Source: JABDIY01 sp963803845 (GTDB lineage Bacteria > Actinomycetota > Acidimicrobiia > Acidimicrobiales > SZUA-35). From it: a DNA stretch of 64,000 nt. The stretch covers positions 1,860,001 to 1,924,000 of the forward strand of contig CAWDNZ010000004.1 of the NCBI GenBank assembly GCA_963803845.1, in the 5' to 3' direction. A program made the translations under genes and the position numbers. Positions 1-8,119 of the stretch are shown here, in pieces; within the stretch, counting starts at the first letter, position 1; every line of letters starts with the position of its first letter. The notes under the pieces are model-generated. The model searched no databases and was not told the DNA's origin. It saw nothing but the letters and a program-made list of their open reading frames with translations.

Positions 1-2
1 TT

Positions 3-215
3 GGTGATGCTCGCAACAACTATCACGCTTCACAAAGTTGGATCGTGAAAGAGGTGGAGAAGAAGGCACGGAAAGTCTTCTGGTTGAACCCTGAACCAAA
101 GGCGTATTGGAACACCGGCGACAGCATCGTGGGGGAGTACGGCCAGTTCACCAACGGCCTGTTCGAGGTGCGCACCCTCCGGCAGCTCGAGAAGTTTGTC
201 GACAACCTTGCCTGA
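3..215 (+). CDS. VWA (CoxE-like) domain protein, C-terminal fragment
   Basis: The gene enters from outside the window and only its last 70 codons are visible. The fragment opens with GDARNNYH and continues through WLNPEP and FEVRTLRQLEKFV. This pattern is familiar from the end of von Willebrand factor A proteins of the CoxE-like family, where a strand with GDARNN closes the VWA fold. These proteins often work beside AAA ATPases in cofactor or complex maturation. The ATPase partner, if present, lies upstream and cannot be seen. The stop is 3 bp before the next ATG, so the two genes are probably co-transcribed. Confidence 0.7.
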   Translation, partial: GDARNNYHASQSWIVKEVEKKARKVFWLNPEPKAYWNTGDSIVGEYGQFTNGLFEVRTLRQLEKFVDNLA

Positions 216-218
216 CCG

Positions 219-1553
219 ATGAGCGACGAGCACGCTGCGCTCCGCGATATTCCTAAGAAGCTCTGGGCTTACCTACTTTCGCGCCTGCTCGACACTGCCG
301 CCACGACCGGGCTGGTCTTCATCGTCGGCAAGCAAATTTACGACATGACCGAGGGTCGGCCTGAAGAACAGCGCCTGCTGTACCTCGGCTACTTGGGCCT
401 CGTGCAGTTCATCCCAACCTTTGTGTTCGCACCATTCGCCGGTTCTCTGGCCGATCGATTCGATCGTCGTCTTGTGAGCGCCGGGGGAGCGGCGATCTAC
501 GCCCTCCTTGCTATGGCCCTGTATGCGTATGTACGAACCGATCCAACGGCTCTGGCCCCGATCTATGTTCTCATGGCCTTCCAGGGCACCACCGAGGCAT
601 TCCAGCGGCCAGCGGCCCGGGCACTGCCGATGGACCTTTCTCCGGAAGTCCTCATCACACGGGTCATGGCTCTGAATGCTGCATCGTGGCAAACCGGGGC
701 CATCGTTGGACCGGTCTTGGCGGGCTTTCTTTTCGCAAGCACCATTTCGCTGCCCTATCTGGTATTCACAGCGATGTTCGCGGTTGCCACGATTTCATTG
801 CTTCTCATCCCTCCAACCGAGGTGGAGCGTCTGAAAACCGACCGGCGAGGTGGCGGTCAGGCCATCCGTGATGCAATCGAGGGATTTCGATTCATCCGCA
901 AGACACCAGTTCTCGGCGCCGCGATTTCCTTGGACCTTTTCGCCGTGCTCTTCGGCGGCGCGGTTGCGCTGTTGCCAGCGATCGCCGACGAGCGTCTGGG
1001 GGTCGATGCGGTTGGTCTCGGCTGGCTTCGGGCCGCCATCAGCATCGGGGCAGCGAGCGTCACCCTCACCCTGGCTGCCCGGCCGTTGAGTCGCCGCGTG
1101 GGACCGATCCTGTTGTGGTCGGTGGCCGTTTTCGGTGCAGGGACAATCGTGCTCGGCATCACCCGAAACTTCGTGGTGGCCATGATCGCCTTGCTCGTGC
1201 TGGGCGGCGCCGACTCGGTCAGCGTCTTCATCCGCTCGACGCTTGTCCCATTGGCAACCCCGGAGAACATGCGGGGTCGCGTTCTCGCTCTGGAGAATGT
1301 CTTCATCGGGGCGAGTAACGAGTTGGGCGGATTCGAATCCGGTGCCACCGGGGCACTGTTCGGTCTCGTTGGCGCCGTCATCTTTGGCGGCGCGGCCACC
1401 CTCGGCGTTGTCGCTGTCTTCGCTTTCGTCTTCCCGGCCCTCCGCCACGTCGACAGCTTCAGCGACGTGCGCAAAACGGTAGTTGCTGTAACTCCCTCTG
1501 TGGTTCCCGCTCTCCCTCCCTCTGGGGGCCGTTCAGATGCCACGGAGCTGTGA
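219..1553 (+). CDS. MFS transporter (EntS/MFS_3-type exporter)
   Basis: A 444-residue polytopic membrane protein with the layout of a 12-helix major facilitator. Motif A appears as GSLADRFDRR after the second helix, and FQRPAARALPMDL fits the exporter branch that includes EntS-like permeases. The substrate is unknown; drug or siderophore export would be typical of the family. It starts 3 bp after the upstream stop. The last ~14 residues (PPSGGRSDATEL) are encoded by a copy of the repeat that fills the next 450 bp. The repeat has therefore overwritten or extended the original C-terminus. Confidence 0.8.
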   Translation: MSDEHAALRDIPKKLWAYLLSRLLDTAATTGLVFIVGKQIYDMTEGRPEEQRLLYLGYLGLVQFIPTFVFAPFAGSLADRFDRRLVSAGGAAIYALLAMALYAYVRTDPTALAPIYVLMAFQGTTEAFQRPAARALPMDLSPEVLITRVMALNAASWQTGAIVGPVLAGFLFASTISLPYLVFTAMFAVATISLLLIPPTEVERLKTDRRGGGQAIRDAIEGFRFIRKTPVLGAAISLDLFAVLFGGAVALLPAIADERLGVDAVGLGWLRAAISIGAASVTLTLAARPLSRRVGPILLWSVAVFGAGTIVLGITRNFVVAMIALLVLGGADSVSVFIRSTLVPLATPENMRGRVLALENVFIGASNELGGFESGATGALFGLVGAVIFGGAATLGVVAVFAFVFPALRHVDSFSDVRKTVVAVTPSVVPALPPSGGRSDATEL

Positions 1554-2030
1554 TTCCCTCCGGGGGCCGTTCAGATGCCACGGAGGCTCCGCCTCCGGCG
1601 TGAGTCAAGACGTTTGTGTGTTTCGGTTCGGACTGCAGAGGGCTTCCCTCCGGGGGCGATGTGAGCTGGCTGCATGATTGCTGTCCCTCTGGGGGCCGTT
1701 CAGATGCCACGGAGGCTCCGCCTCCGGCGTGAGTCAAGACGTTTTGTGTGTTTCGGTTCGGACTGCAGAGGGCTTCCCTCCGGGGGCGAGGTGAGCTGGC
1801 TGCATGATTGCTGTCCCTCTGGGGGCCGTTCAGATGCCACGGAGGCTCCGCCTCCGGCGTGAGTCAAGACGTTTTGTGTGTTTCGGTTCGGACTGCAGAG
1901 GGCTTCCCTCCGGGGGCGATGTGAGCTGGCTGCATGATTGCTGTCCCTCTGGGGGCCGTTCAGATGCCACGGAGGCTCGCCTGTTCGGCGCTGCAACAGA
2001 TGCATCGTTAGTTTCGGTTCGGACTACATA
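1505..2030 (+). repeat. Tandem array of a ~130-bp dispersed repeat (locus A)
   Basis: The marker TGCATGATTG recurs at 1671, 1801 and 1931, exactly 130 bp apart. CAGATGCCAC recurs at 1572, 1701, 1831 and 1961 (129, 130 and 130 bp). A truncated copy lies inside the end of the MFS gene (about 1508-1550). Each unit carries two TCCCTC(C/T)GGGGGC boxes and can fold: CCTCCG pairs with CGGAGG, and GGAGGC-TCC-GCCTCC forms a tight hairpin. The final partial unit (about 1976-2030) changes to a sequence resembling the units of the array at 4574-4900. Short ORFs inside the array are a by-product of the repeat. Confidence 0.9.
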
Positions 2031-2136
2031 GTGCTTGCCGCTTGAGCCACATCTTGAGTTCTGGCCGCGAACATGGGCGGCTACGTGGGGGGTCTGGAAC
2101 CAAGATGCTTCGGCCGGTGTATAACAAAAAACAACT
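2031..2136 (+). promoter_or_regulatory. Leader of the ECF sigma cassette
   Basis: This is the only unique DNA between the repeat array and the sigma factor gene, so the cassette promoter most likely lies here or inside the array. A TATAAC stretch near 2119 is the only AT-rich element close to the start codon. I see no convincing -35 partner and no clear ribosome binding site. Confidence 0.3.
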
Positions 2137-2691
2137 ATGCACGCTGTCTCTCACACTCGGTCTGATGCTGACCTGATCGCCGCTGCTCAGGCTGGCGATC
2201 GGGCTGCGTTCGGCGCGCTGGTGAGCCGGTATCAAAAGCCCGCAATTCGGATCGCCGCCGTGGCGTTGGGTTCACCAACCGGTGCCGACGATGTGGCCCA
2301 GGAAGCATTTGTGAAAGCGCACGCCGCGCTACCCCGTTTCACCGCCGGATCACCATTCCAGCCATGGCTCTACCGCATCGTTACCAACACGGCCCACAAC
2401 ACCCGTCGCCACAGCGGTCGTCAACGGGCCCTCGCTTTTCGGGCTGCGGACCTTGCTCCGGCCGGTGGCTTGGCGCCGGAGGATGTCGCCGTCCACAGTG
2501 TGGATCGACAAGTGCTGGTAGAGGCAATCAATCGGCTCGGTCCGGACGACCGATTGGTTCTGACCTATCGGTGGTATTTGGACATGACCGAGAGCGAGAT
2601 CGCGGTGGCGATGGACTGTCGGCCCGGCACGGTCAAATCCCGGCTCAGCCGGGCGATGAGCCGCCTTCGAGCACAAATGGAGGAGAAATGA
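2137..2691 (+). CDS. ECF-type RNA polymerase sigma factor
   Basis: A 184-residue protein with sigma region 2 at about residues 10-80 (DLIAAAQAGDRAAFGALV, then ADDVAQEAFVKAH and PWLYRIVTNTAHN). Sigma region 4 lies at about 125-180 (LGPDDRLVLTYRWYLDMTESEIA, then GTVKSRLSRA). Regions 1 and 3 are absent, as expected for an ECF sigma. The stop overlaps the next start (ATGA), coupling it to the single-pass membrane protein downstream, which is the usual place for a cognate regulator. The cassette lies between two inverted repeat arrays. Its regulon cannot be read from the sequence. Confidence 0.88.
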   Translation: MHAVSHTRSDADLIAAAQAGDRAAFGALVSRYQKPAIRIAAVALGSPTGADDVAQEAFVKAHAALPRFTAGSPFQPWLYRIVTNTAHNTRRHSGRQRALAFRAADLAPAGGLAPEDVAVHSVDRQVLVEAINRLGPDDRLVLTYRWYLDMTESEIAVAMDCRPGTVKSRLSRAMSRLRAQMEEK

Positions 2692-3413
2692 CAAAACTGA
2701 GCAACGCTTTTGCAGACGCAATCGATCACATCGAGGTGCCTGAGCGGGATCTCGTTGAATCAGTCCTAGACGAGATCGGTGGTACCCACGCTGGTCATCG
2801 ACGACTGATGCTGGCCCTTGCTGCTGCGGTAGTTGTGGTCGTCGGCTTCGTCGTGGTTGCCGAACCGGCACGAACTGCCGTGGCGGATTGGCTGGGAATC
2901 GGCGCCACCGGGGTGGAGCGGGTTCCGGCGTTGAACGAAGGTGAAAGCGGCTCACCGCCGGTCTCGCTCGGCGATCCGGTGGATCTTGGGGCCGGGCTCG
3001 ACCCGCTCCCTTCGCTGGGCCTTCCCGAGGCGGTCTTCGACGAACCGAGCGGCGTCGGACGCGGTCGCCACTACTCCTGGCCCACCGCCGGGGTCGTCTT
3101 GTCGGTCAGGACCACTGACGGTCCTCAGGATTGGAAGTCTGTTGCTGCCGATCAATCGGTGGAGTTGGTCACGGTCCGATTTGAAAGAGGATCAACGCCC
3201 GGCCTGTGGATCCCCGCCCGGCATGAGCTCGCACGAGCCGGCCGAGACGAAGTCGTGACCGCCGAGCGCGTGTTGCTGTGGGTCGGGCCGGCGAATGGCG
3301 TGCAGTACCGGCTGGAGACCGACCGGGGACTCTCGGTTGCGCTGGACCTGGCAGCCGAGGTTCAGGGCGGCGTGGAACTTCTCCAAGAATCGGAGTCCCA
3401 AGGAGGAACCTGA
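2688..3413 (+). CDS. Single-pass membrane protein, putative sigma regulator
   Basis: The start was placed at 2688 because GGAGGAG lies just upstream and ATGA overlaps the sigma stop. The protein has 241 residues: a cytoplasmic segment of about 40, one strongly hydrophobic helix (about 41-62, LMLALAAAVVVVVGFVVVAE), then an extracytoplasmic domain with no motif I recognise. Position and topology match a membrane anti-sigma factor. The zinc anti-sigma signature (HxxxCxxC) is absent, so the role is inferred from context only. Confidence 0.6.
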   Translation: MTKLSNAFADAIDHIEVPERDLVESVLDEIGGTHAGHRRLMLALAAAVVVVVGFVVVAEPARTAVADWLGIGATGVERVPALNEGESGSPPVSLGDPVDLGAGLDPLPSLGLPEAVFDEPSGVGRGRHYSWPTAGVVLSVRTTDGPQDWKSVAADQSVELVTVRFERGSTPGLWIPARHELARAGRDEVVTAERVLLWVGPANGVQYRLETDRGLSVALDLAAEVQGGVELLQESESQGGT

Positions 3414-3438
3414 CACCACCGAGCGGTGTAGAACGGGC

Positions 3439-4509
3439 ATGAGACGAATTGCGCTTCTTATGGCCCTGTGTGTCGCATGCACCCCTCCCGCATCGGAAGA
3501 AGGATTGAGCGATTACGGCGTGGTAGCAGCTCCGCCGCTGCCACTCGACGTTCCGTCGACCCGCTTTGATCCGATGGAGGACATCGCCGATCTCGATGGG
3601 TCCACTGTCGTCAGACAGACCGACAGGGAGATCATCTTTACCTCGGCGGGGTCGGGCGATCCGGTGGGTGTTGCGATCGACGGTCGCAGTCGGCTCCGGG
3701 TGGTGTCGGCTGATGGGACGCGGGCGGCGCTGCTCGAAGCGGCGGAGGGGGTGAGCCGAATCACTGTGGTTGACCTCCGGCGAGGCGGGCCACGGGTGTA
3801 CGAGCTGGATGGTCTGGTGGAACCGGAGGCGTTCTCCACCGATGGGACTCTGTTGTATGTGATCGATCACCAGGCCGGCGAACACCCTGGGAGTTATCGA
3901 GTTCGTCCGTTCAACCTGGAAACAGGCGAGCTGGAAGAAATTCTGGGACCGACCAAGCTCCCCTTTGACGAGGCTATGAACGGGAACGGTCGTCGTCAGG
4001 TCTGGTCCCCAGACGGGACCCGCCTCTACACGCTCTACATTCGTCAAGCTCTCCACCAGCACAGTCAGGAAACGAACGGATTCGTGCATGTGCTGGATCT
4101 GGACGAAGAGTGGGCGTTCTGCCTCGATCTCCCCCCAGCGTTTGGTGCTGGAGACTTGGACTCCACTGCGCTGGCCGTTTCACCCGACGGCAAGTCGCTC
4201 GCCGTCGCCGATCTTCACGCCGGACAGCTGGCATATGCTTCGGCAACCGACCTCGAGGTCACGCGAACCGTGGACCTCCCACCCCTCAGCCCATCGGGAC
4301 CGCTACAGATGGCCCTTACCAGCGAGCATGTGGCGATCGGATGGGAGACCGAGGTGCGCTGGTTCGACGCGGAAACCTTGCGACCGAGCAACGAGATGGT
4401 CAACCTCCCGGCGGCATTATTGGGGTTCACGCCGACCGGCCAAAATCACGTTCTGGCGTGGACGGACTCCGCCAGTAGCGGCCCCCTGTCGCTGCGTGCG
4501 CCCTCCTAG
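3439..4509 (+). CDS. Putative lipoprotein with beta-propeller-like repeats
   Basis: The start at 3439 gives a short lipoprotein signal, MRRIALLMALCVAC, with the acylated Cys at residue 14. About 340 residues follow, with WD40/YVTN-like blades: SADGTRAALL, STDGTLLYVID, SPDGTRLYTLY and SPDGKSLAVAD. The likely fold is a surface-exposed beta-propeller; the ligand is unknown. It lies 25 bp after the membrane protein and probably shares its mRNA, so the cassette would encode sigma factor, membrane regulator and surface sensor or target. No strong ribosome binding site is visible. Confidence 0.6.
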   Translation: MRRIALLMALCVACTPPASEEGLSDYGVVAAPPLPLDVPSTRFDPMEDIADLDGSTVVRQTDREIIFTSAGSGDPVGVAIDGRSRLRVVSADGTRAALLEAAEGVSRITVVDLRRGGPRVYELDGLVEPEAFSTDGTLLYVIDHQAGEHPGSYRVRPFNLETGELEEILGPTKLPFDEAMNGNGRRQVWSPDGTRLYTLYIRQALHQHSQETNGFVHVLDLDEEWAFCLDLPPAFGAGDLDSTALAVSPDGKSLAVADLHAGQLAYASATDLEVTRTVDLPPLSPSGPLQMALTSEHVAIGWETEVRWFDAETLRPSNEMVNLPAALLGFTPTGQNHVLAWTDSASSGPLSLRAPS

Positions 4510-4573
4510 AGAAGACGAAGTCCCCGCAGGGCGTGATGCGCGTTCAGCAGTTCTGGCCAAAGCTCACGTCGGA

Positions 4574-4900
4574 GTTGTTGCGGCGCCGGAGGCGAAGCAT
4601 CCGTGGCGTTTGAACGGCCCCCGGAGGGAGTTAGAGCACGGCCCCCCGGAGGGATGACGCGACCCTCTGGAGTCCGAGCTGAAGCTATCGATGCAGTTGT
4701 TGCGGCGCCGGAGGCGAAGCATCCGTGGCGTTTGAACGGCCCCCGGAGGGAGTTAGAGCACGGCCCCCCGGAGGGATGACGCACCCTCTGGAGTCCGAGC
4801 TGAAGCTATCGATGCAGTTGTTGCGGCGCCGGAGGCGAAGCATCCGTGGCGTTTGAACGGCCCCCGGAGGGAGTCAGAGCACGTCCCCCGGAGGGAGTTA
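4574..4900 (-). repeat. Tandem array of the same repeat family, inverted (locus B)
   Basis: Units begin with GTTGTTGCGGCGCC at 4574, 4696 and 4817 (122 and 121 bp apart), giving about 2.7 copies. Read on the minus strand, the units contain TCCCTCCGGGGGCCGTTCA followed by an ACGCCACGGATG variant and GCCTCCGGCG. They share order and sequence with the array at 1505-2030, including CGGACTCCAGAGGG versus CGGACTGCAGAGGG. The array fills the space between the lipoprotein gene and the convergent DAHP synthase. I see no gene in 4510-4906. Confidence 0.9.
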
Positions 4901-4906
4901 GAGCTG

Positions 4907-6238
4907 TCACTGCAGGAGTTCGGCCACCCGGAAGGCCAGCTCGATTCCCTGGCTGGCGTTGAGCCGGGGGTCGCACATCGTTTCATACCGTTTGCCGAGG
5001 TCGGTGGTCTCCACTACTGATGCTCCGCCAACACATTCGGTGACATCGTCACCGGTCACTTCCACATGGATGCCGCCGGGATGCGTGCCAGCACCCTTGT
5101 GGGCCGCGAAAAACCCTGCCACCTCGGCAACGACGTGCTCGAAGTCGCGCGTTTTGTGCCCGGTGTTGGCGGTGAAGGTGTTGCCATGCATTGGATCGCA
5201 GGCCCAGACCACCGGATGGCCCGATTCCTGGACAGCCTTGAGCAGCGGCGGCAATCTTTCGGCCACGTTCTCATGTCCCATACGGCTGATGAGTGTGAGA
5301 CGGCCGGGGGAGCGGTCGGGGTCCAGTGCGTCGCACAAGGCAACCACGTCGTCAGGCGTTGCACTGGGGCCGATCTTGCAGCCGATCGGATTGTGGATCC
5401 CTCGGAAGAATTCGATGTGGGCCCCATCGAGTTTCCGGGTCCGCTCGCCGATCCAGACCATATGAGCCGAGCAGTTGTACCAGTCGCCGGTGAGAGAGTC
5501 CTTGCGGGTCAGGGCCTCTTCGTATTGAAGGATGAGGGCCTCGTGGCTGGTGAAAAAATCGGCCTCGTGGATCTCGGGGTGGTGCGAGGAGATGCCGGCC
5601 GCTTCCATGAAGCGCAGCGCCCGGGTGATCTCGTCGCCGAGCTGGGCGTACCGTTGGCCCGACGGACTGCTGGCCACGAACTCAGAGTTCCATGAATTGA
5701 CTCGATGGAGATCAGCGAAGCCACCCTTTGTGAAGGCTCGTAAGAGGTTCAACGTGGAGGCGCTCTGGTTGTAGGCATGGAGCAGGCGCTCGGGGTTGGG
5801 ACGACGGTCGGCATCGGAGAACGGAAGATCGTTGACCATGTGGCCCAGGAAACTCGGCAATTCGGTGCCATCGACGGTCTCGGTGGGATTTGAGCGCGGC
5901 TTGGCGAATTGCCCGGCGATACGACCAACCTTGATGGCGGGTACGCCCGAGGAATAGGTGAGGACGACGGCCATCTGCAATATGACTTTGAGTTTGTCCC
6001 GGATCTGGTCGGCATTGAAACCGTCGAAGCTTTCCGCGCAATCGCCGGCCTGAAGAAGGAAGGCTTCACCGCGGCTGACCTTGGCGAGTCGTTGGCGGAG
6101 ATCACGAGTTTCCCCGGCGAACACCAGCGGTGGGACCGTAGAGAGAGTCTTTTCGACGCGTTCGAGTTGATCCTGCTCTGGCCAGAGCGGCTGCTGTAGG
6201 GCCTCAAAGGTGCGCCAAGAGTCGGGAGTCCAATTCAT
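4907..6238 (-). CDS. aroG: Class II 3-deoxy-7-phosphoheptulonate (DAHP) synthase
   Basis: First step of the shikimate pathway: phosphoenolpyruvate plus erythrose 4-phosphate to DAHP. The start at 6238 gives MNWTPDSW, matching the MNWT start common in actinobacterial type II enzymes; a longer frame to 6292 exists. At 443 residues it has the family length. Recognisable segments are GEAFLLQAGDCAESF, VGRIAGQFAKPRS, MVWIGERTR, GCKIGPSATPDDV, LISRMGHENV and VVWACDPMHGNT. It stands alone, convergent with the lipoprotein gene across repeat locus B. Confidence 0.95.
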   Translation of the reverse strand: MNWTPDSWRTFEALQQPLWPEQDQLERVEKTLSTVPPLVFAGETRDLRQRLAKVSRGEAFLLQAGDCAESFDGFNADQIRDKLKVILQMAVVLTYSSGVPAIKVGRIAGQFAKPRSNPTETVDGTELPSFLGHMVNDLPFSDADRRPNPERLLHAYNQSASTLNLLRAFTKGGFADLHRVNSWNSEFVASSPSGQRYAQLGDEITRALRFMEAAGISSHHPEIHEADFFTSHEALILQYEEALTRKDSLTGDWYNCSAHMVWIGERTRKLDGAHIEFFRGIHNPIGCKIGPSATPDDVVALCDALDPDRSPGRLTLISRMGHENVAERLPPLLKAVQESGHPVVWACDPMHGNTFTANTGHKTRDFEHVVAEVAGFFAAHKGAGTHPGGIHVEVTGDDVTECVGGASVVETTDLGKRYETMCDPRLNASQGIELAFRVAELLQ

Positions 6239-6284
6239 GGGTGCAAAGTCTAGTGGGGTGTTCCACCGACTTTCCCCCAGCGCC

Positions 6285-6330
6285 TTGCCCAAAACGCAAG
6301 AATGGCCGCCCTAGGGCGGCCATCCTCGGA
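6285..6330 (-). terminator. Rho-independent terminator of the sigma-70 gene
   Basis: A perfect 22-bp palindrome at 6302-6323 (ATGGCC...GGCCAT) lies 20 bp after the sigma stop. On the minus strand it is followed by a T-rich stretch, TTCTTGCGTTTT. It separates the sigma gene from aroG on the same strand. Confidence 0.75.
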
Positions 6331-6343
6331 ACGAACTATTCGT

Positions 6344-7183
6344 TTACGCGGCGTCGAAGTCTGCCATCACGTCGCCAGCTTGATCGCGGACGGCGCTGAC
6401 CGCCCGCTTGACGAGACGGCGAGCGGCCTCGGCGGTCACACCGAGCTCTTCGCCAACCTCGCGATAGCTGCGCTTGCGACCATCGTTGAGGCCAAAGCGC
6501 TGTTCTACGGCGTAGCGGGCTCGCTCGTCGAGCACGTCGAGCAGGCCGGTGACCATGTTCTCCTCCGCCCGTGCCATGACCTCGACCTCGGGGCCGGGGT
6601 TCGAATCGGGGAGAAGATCTACCAGTTCGTTGCTGTCATCGTCACCGATGGTGCGGTCGAGCGAAGTGGGCGTGGTGAGGCGGTGGAGGCGAGCATGCTC
6701 GTCATCGAGTTCGTCACCGTCGCCAGATACCTGGCGCAGAGCAGCTCGCAGTGAAGCGGAGCGGTCACCGGGGAGGCGGACAAGGCTGGCCTTCTGATCG
6801 AGGGCCCGGCCGATCGCCTGGCGGATCCAAAACGTGGCGTATGTGCTGAACTTGAAGCCTTTGCGCCAGTCGAACTTGTCAACGGCGTGCTCGAGGCCGA
6901 GGTTGCCTTCCTGGATGAGGTCCAGCAGTTCCATGGAGGGGGGAAGGGGGTAACGGCGGGCAACGCTCACCACGAGGCGAAGGTTGGCTCGGATGAACCG
7001 ATCCTTGGCTCGTGCGGCGGCCCTCACGGCCCGACGGTTTTCCGGGGTGTTGTTGCCCTCGTCGATATCGACCTGGGCGTCACGGCCTTTTTCGATGATT
7101 TGGCTCAGCTCCCGCTCCTCGATGGCGGTAAGCAGCGGCACAAGGCCGATTTCGTTTAAGTACTGACCTACTGAGTCACTCAT
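6344..7183 (-). CDS. RNA polymerase sigma-70 family factor (group 2-like)
   Basis: A 279-residue sigma factor. Region 1.2 is visible at the N-terminus (QYLNEIGLVPLLTAIEERELS). Region 2 follows at about 75-150 (RFIRANLRLVVSVARRY, LDLIQEGNLGLEHAVDKFDW, KFSTYATFWIRQAIGRAL). Region 4 is at about 212-265 (YREVGEELGVTAEAARRLVKRA). Region 3 is short and poorly matched. The usual RLP start of region 3 is present, but a stretch of acidic loops replaces most of the domain. The protein is small for a primary sigma, so an alternative housekeeping-like or stress sigma is more likely. Confidence 0.85.
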   Translation of the reverse strand: MSDSVGQYLNEIGLVPLLTAIEERELSQIIEKGRDAQVDIDEGNNTPENRRAVRAAARAKDRFIRANLRLVVSVARRYPLPPSMELLDLIQEGNLGLEHAVDKFDWRKGFKFSTYATFWIRQAIGRALDQKASLVRLPGDRSASLRAALRQVSGDGDELDDEHARLHRLTTPTSLDRTIGDDDSNELVDLLPDSNPGPEVEVMARAEENMVTGLLDVLDERARYAVEQRFGLNDGRKRSYREVGEELGVTAEAARRLVKRAVSAVRDQAGDVMADFDAA

Positions 7184-7385
7184 TTAGCGCGTCTCTAACT
7201 CTCGTGCGGGTTTGAAGGGAGTGGGGGAAAGGGATCCGTGGCTACGAAGGCGGGTATCTTGTAGTCACTCTTTACATGAACGCTTTTGTGCCGATTAGTA
7301 GTCCAACTAAGTGGATATATTTGTGACACGCTGGAGCCTGCAAAGACCAAGCGTCATTAGTACTACAGAGGGTTCCCTCCCGTCG

Positions 7386-7422
7386 AGTGACTTCTGTCAC
7401 TTTTGCGTGGGAATTCGTTCCC
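7386..7422 (+). promoter_or_regulatory. Two tandem hairpins in the nadD leader
   Basis: The 261 bp between the divergent sigma-70 and nadD genes hold two small hairpins just before nadD. AGTGAC-TTCT-GTCACT (7386-7401) is followed by TTT. GGGAA-TTCG-TTCCC (7409-7422) has a stable UUCG-type loop. The first could be a weak terminator or attenuator. The rest of the gap (7184-7385) must hold the two divergent promoters, but I cannot place them. Confidence 0.45.
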
Positions 7423-7444
7423 GATGAGCTAGCCCACCTCCATC

Positions 7445-8119
7445 ATGGACCCGAATTCCTCCCCCTCAGCAGTGCACCCGCCGGAGGTGCAGCGGCGTGT
7501 TGGGCTGTTCGGCGGAACCTTTGATCCGCCTCACATTGGGCATATTCTTACTGGCCAGAGGGTTGCTGAGCGGCTTGGCTTGGATGAGGTCTGGTTCGTG
7601 GTTGCCCATGATCCATGGCAGAAGACCGAACAGAAGCAGGTGACGCCAGCCGAGCTACGACGGGACATGACAGCAGCAGCGTGTTATGTGTCACGCTCTG
7701 GACCGTCCGATCGGGCCGGTGCTGTCCTCATGGGCGTGAGCGAGGTCGAGTTGGAGGCGGGTGGCCCCAGCTACAGCGCTGACACGCTCCGTACGCTCTC
7801 CGCCCGTCATCTGGATTGTTCGTTCAGCTTGATCGTCGGGTCCGATGCTGCGGCCCTACTGGACACTTGGCACGATGCCCAGTGGCTACGGGATAACGCT
7901 GAGATTGTTGTGGTGCGTCGCGGGGCTGATGCGTCGGTTCCCGCCGCCGGATTCCGCATCACGACCGTGCACTGCCCGCTACTGGAGGTTTCCAGCACGG
8001 AGATCAGGGCCCGGATTCAAGCCGATCTTCCGGTAAAACACATGGTGCCCGATGTTGTTCTTGGCCTGATCAAGGCCCACGCCCTCTATCGGGTTGCTGA
8101 CGAGGGGGCACCGGAATGA
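7445..8119 (+). CDS. nadD: Nicotinate-nucleotide adenylyltransferase
   Basis: Adenylates nicotinate mononucleotide in NAD synthesis. The nucleotidyltransferase signature GLFGGTFDPPHIGH is at about residues 19-32 and the C-terminal SSTEIRAR motif at about 182-189. SLIVGSDAA and WLRDNAEIVVVRR are family landmarks. The 224-residue length is slightly long, with a ~16-residue N-terminal extension before the Rossmann strand. The stop overlaps the next ATG (ATGA), a coupling typical of actinobacterial nadD followed by a LytR/CpsA/Psr-type gene. Confidence 0.95.
   Translation: MDPNSSPSAVHPPEVQRRVGLFGGTFDPPHIGHILTGQRVAERLGLDEVWFVVAHDPWQKTEQKQVTPAELRRDMTAAACYVSRSGPSDRAGAVLMGVSEVELEAGGPSYSADTLRTLSARHLDCSFSLIVGSDAAALLDTWHDAQWLRDNAEIVVVRRGADASVPAAGFRITTVHCPLLEVSSTEIRARIQADLPVKHMVPDVVLGLIKAHALYRVADEGAPE

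Noticed and set aside
795..1543. Minus-strand ORFs of 217-228 codons opposite the MFS gene
   Set aside because: Composition is that of antisense GC-rich coding DNA; no domain is visible and the MFS frame is clear.
1459..2031. Several 60-100 codon ORFs on both strands inside repeat locus A
   Set aside because: They repeat with the 130-bp unit, have no ribosome binding sites, and exist only because the unit happens to lack stops.
4506..4986. Minus-strand ORFs across repeat locus B
   Set aside because: Same reason: translation of the repeat, with no match to any family I know.
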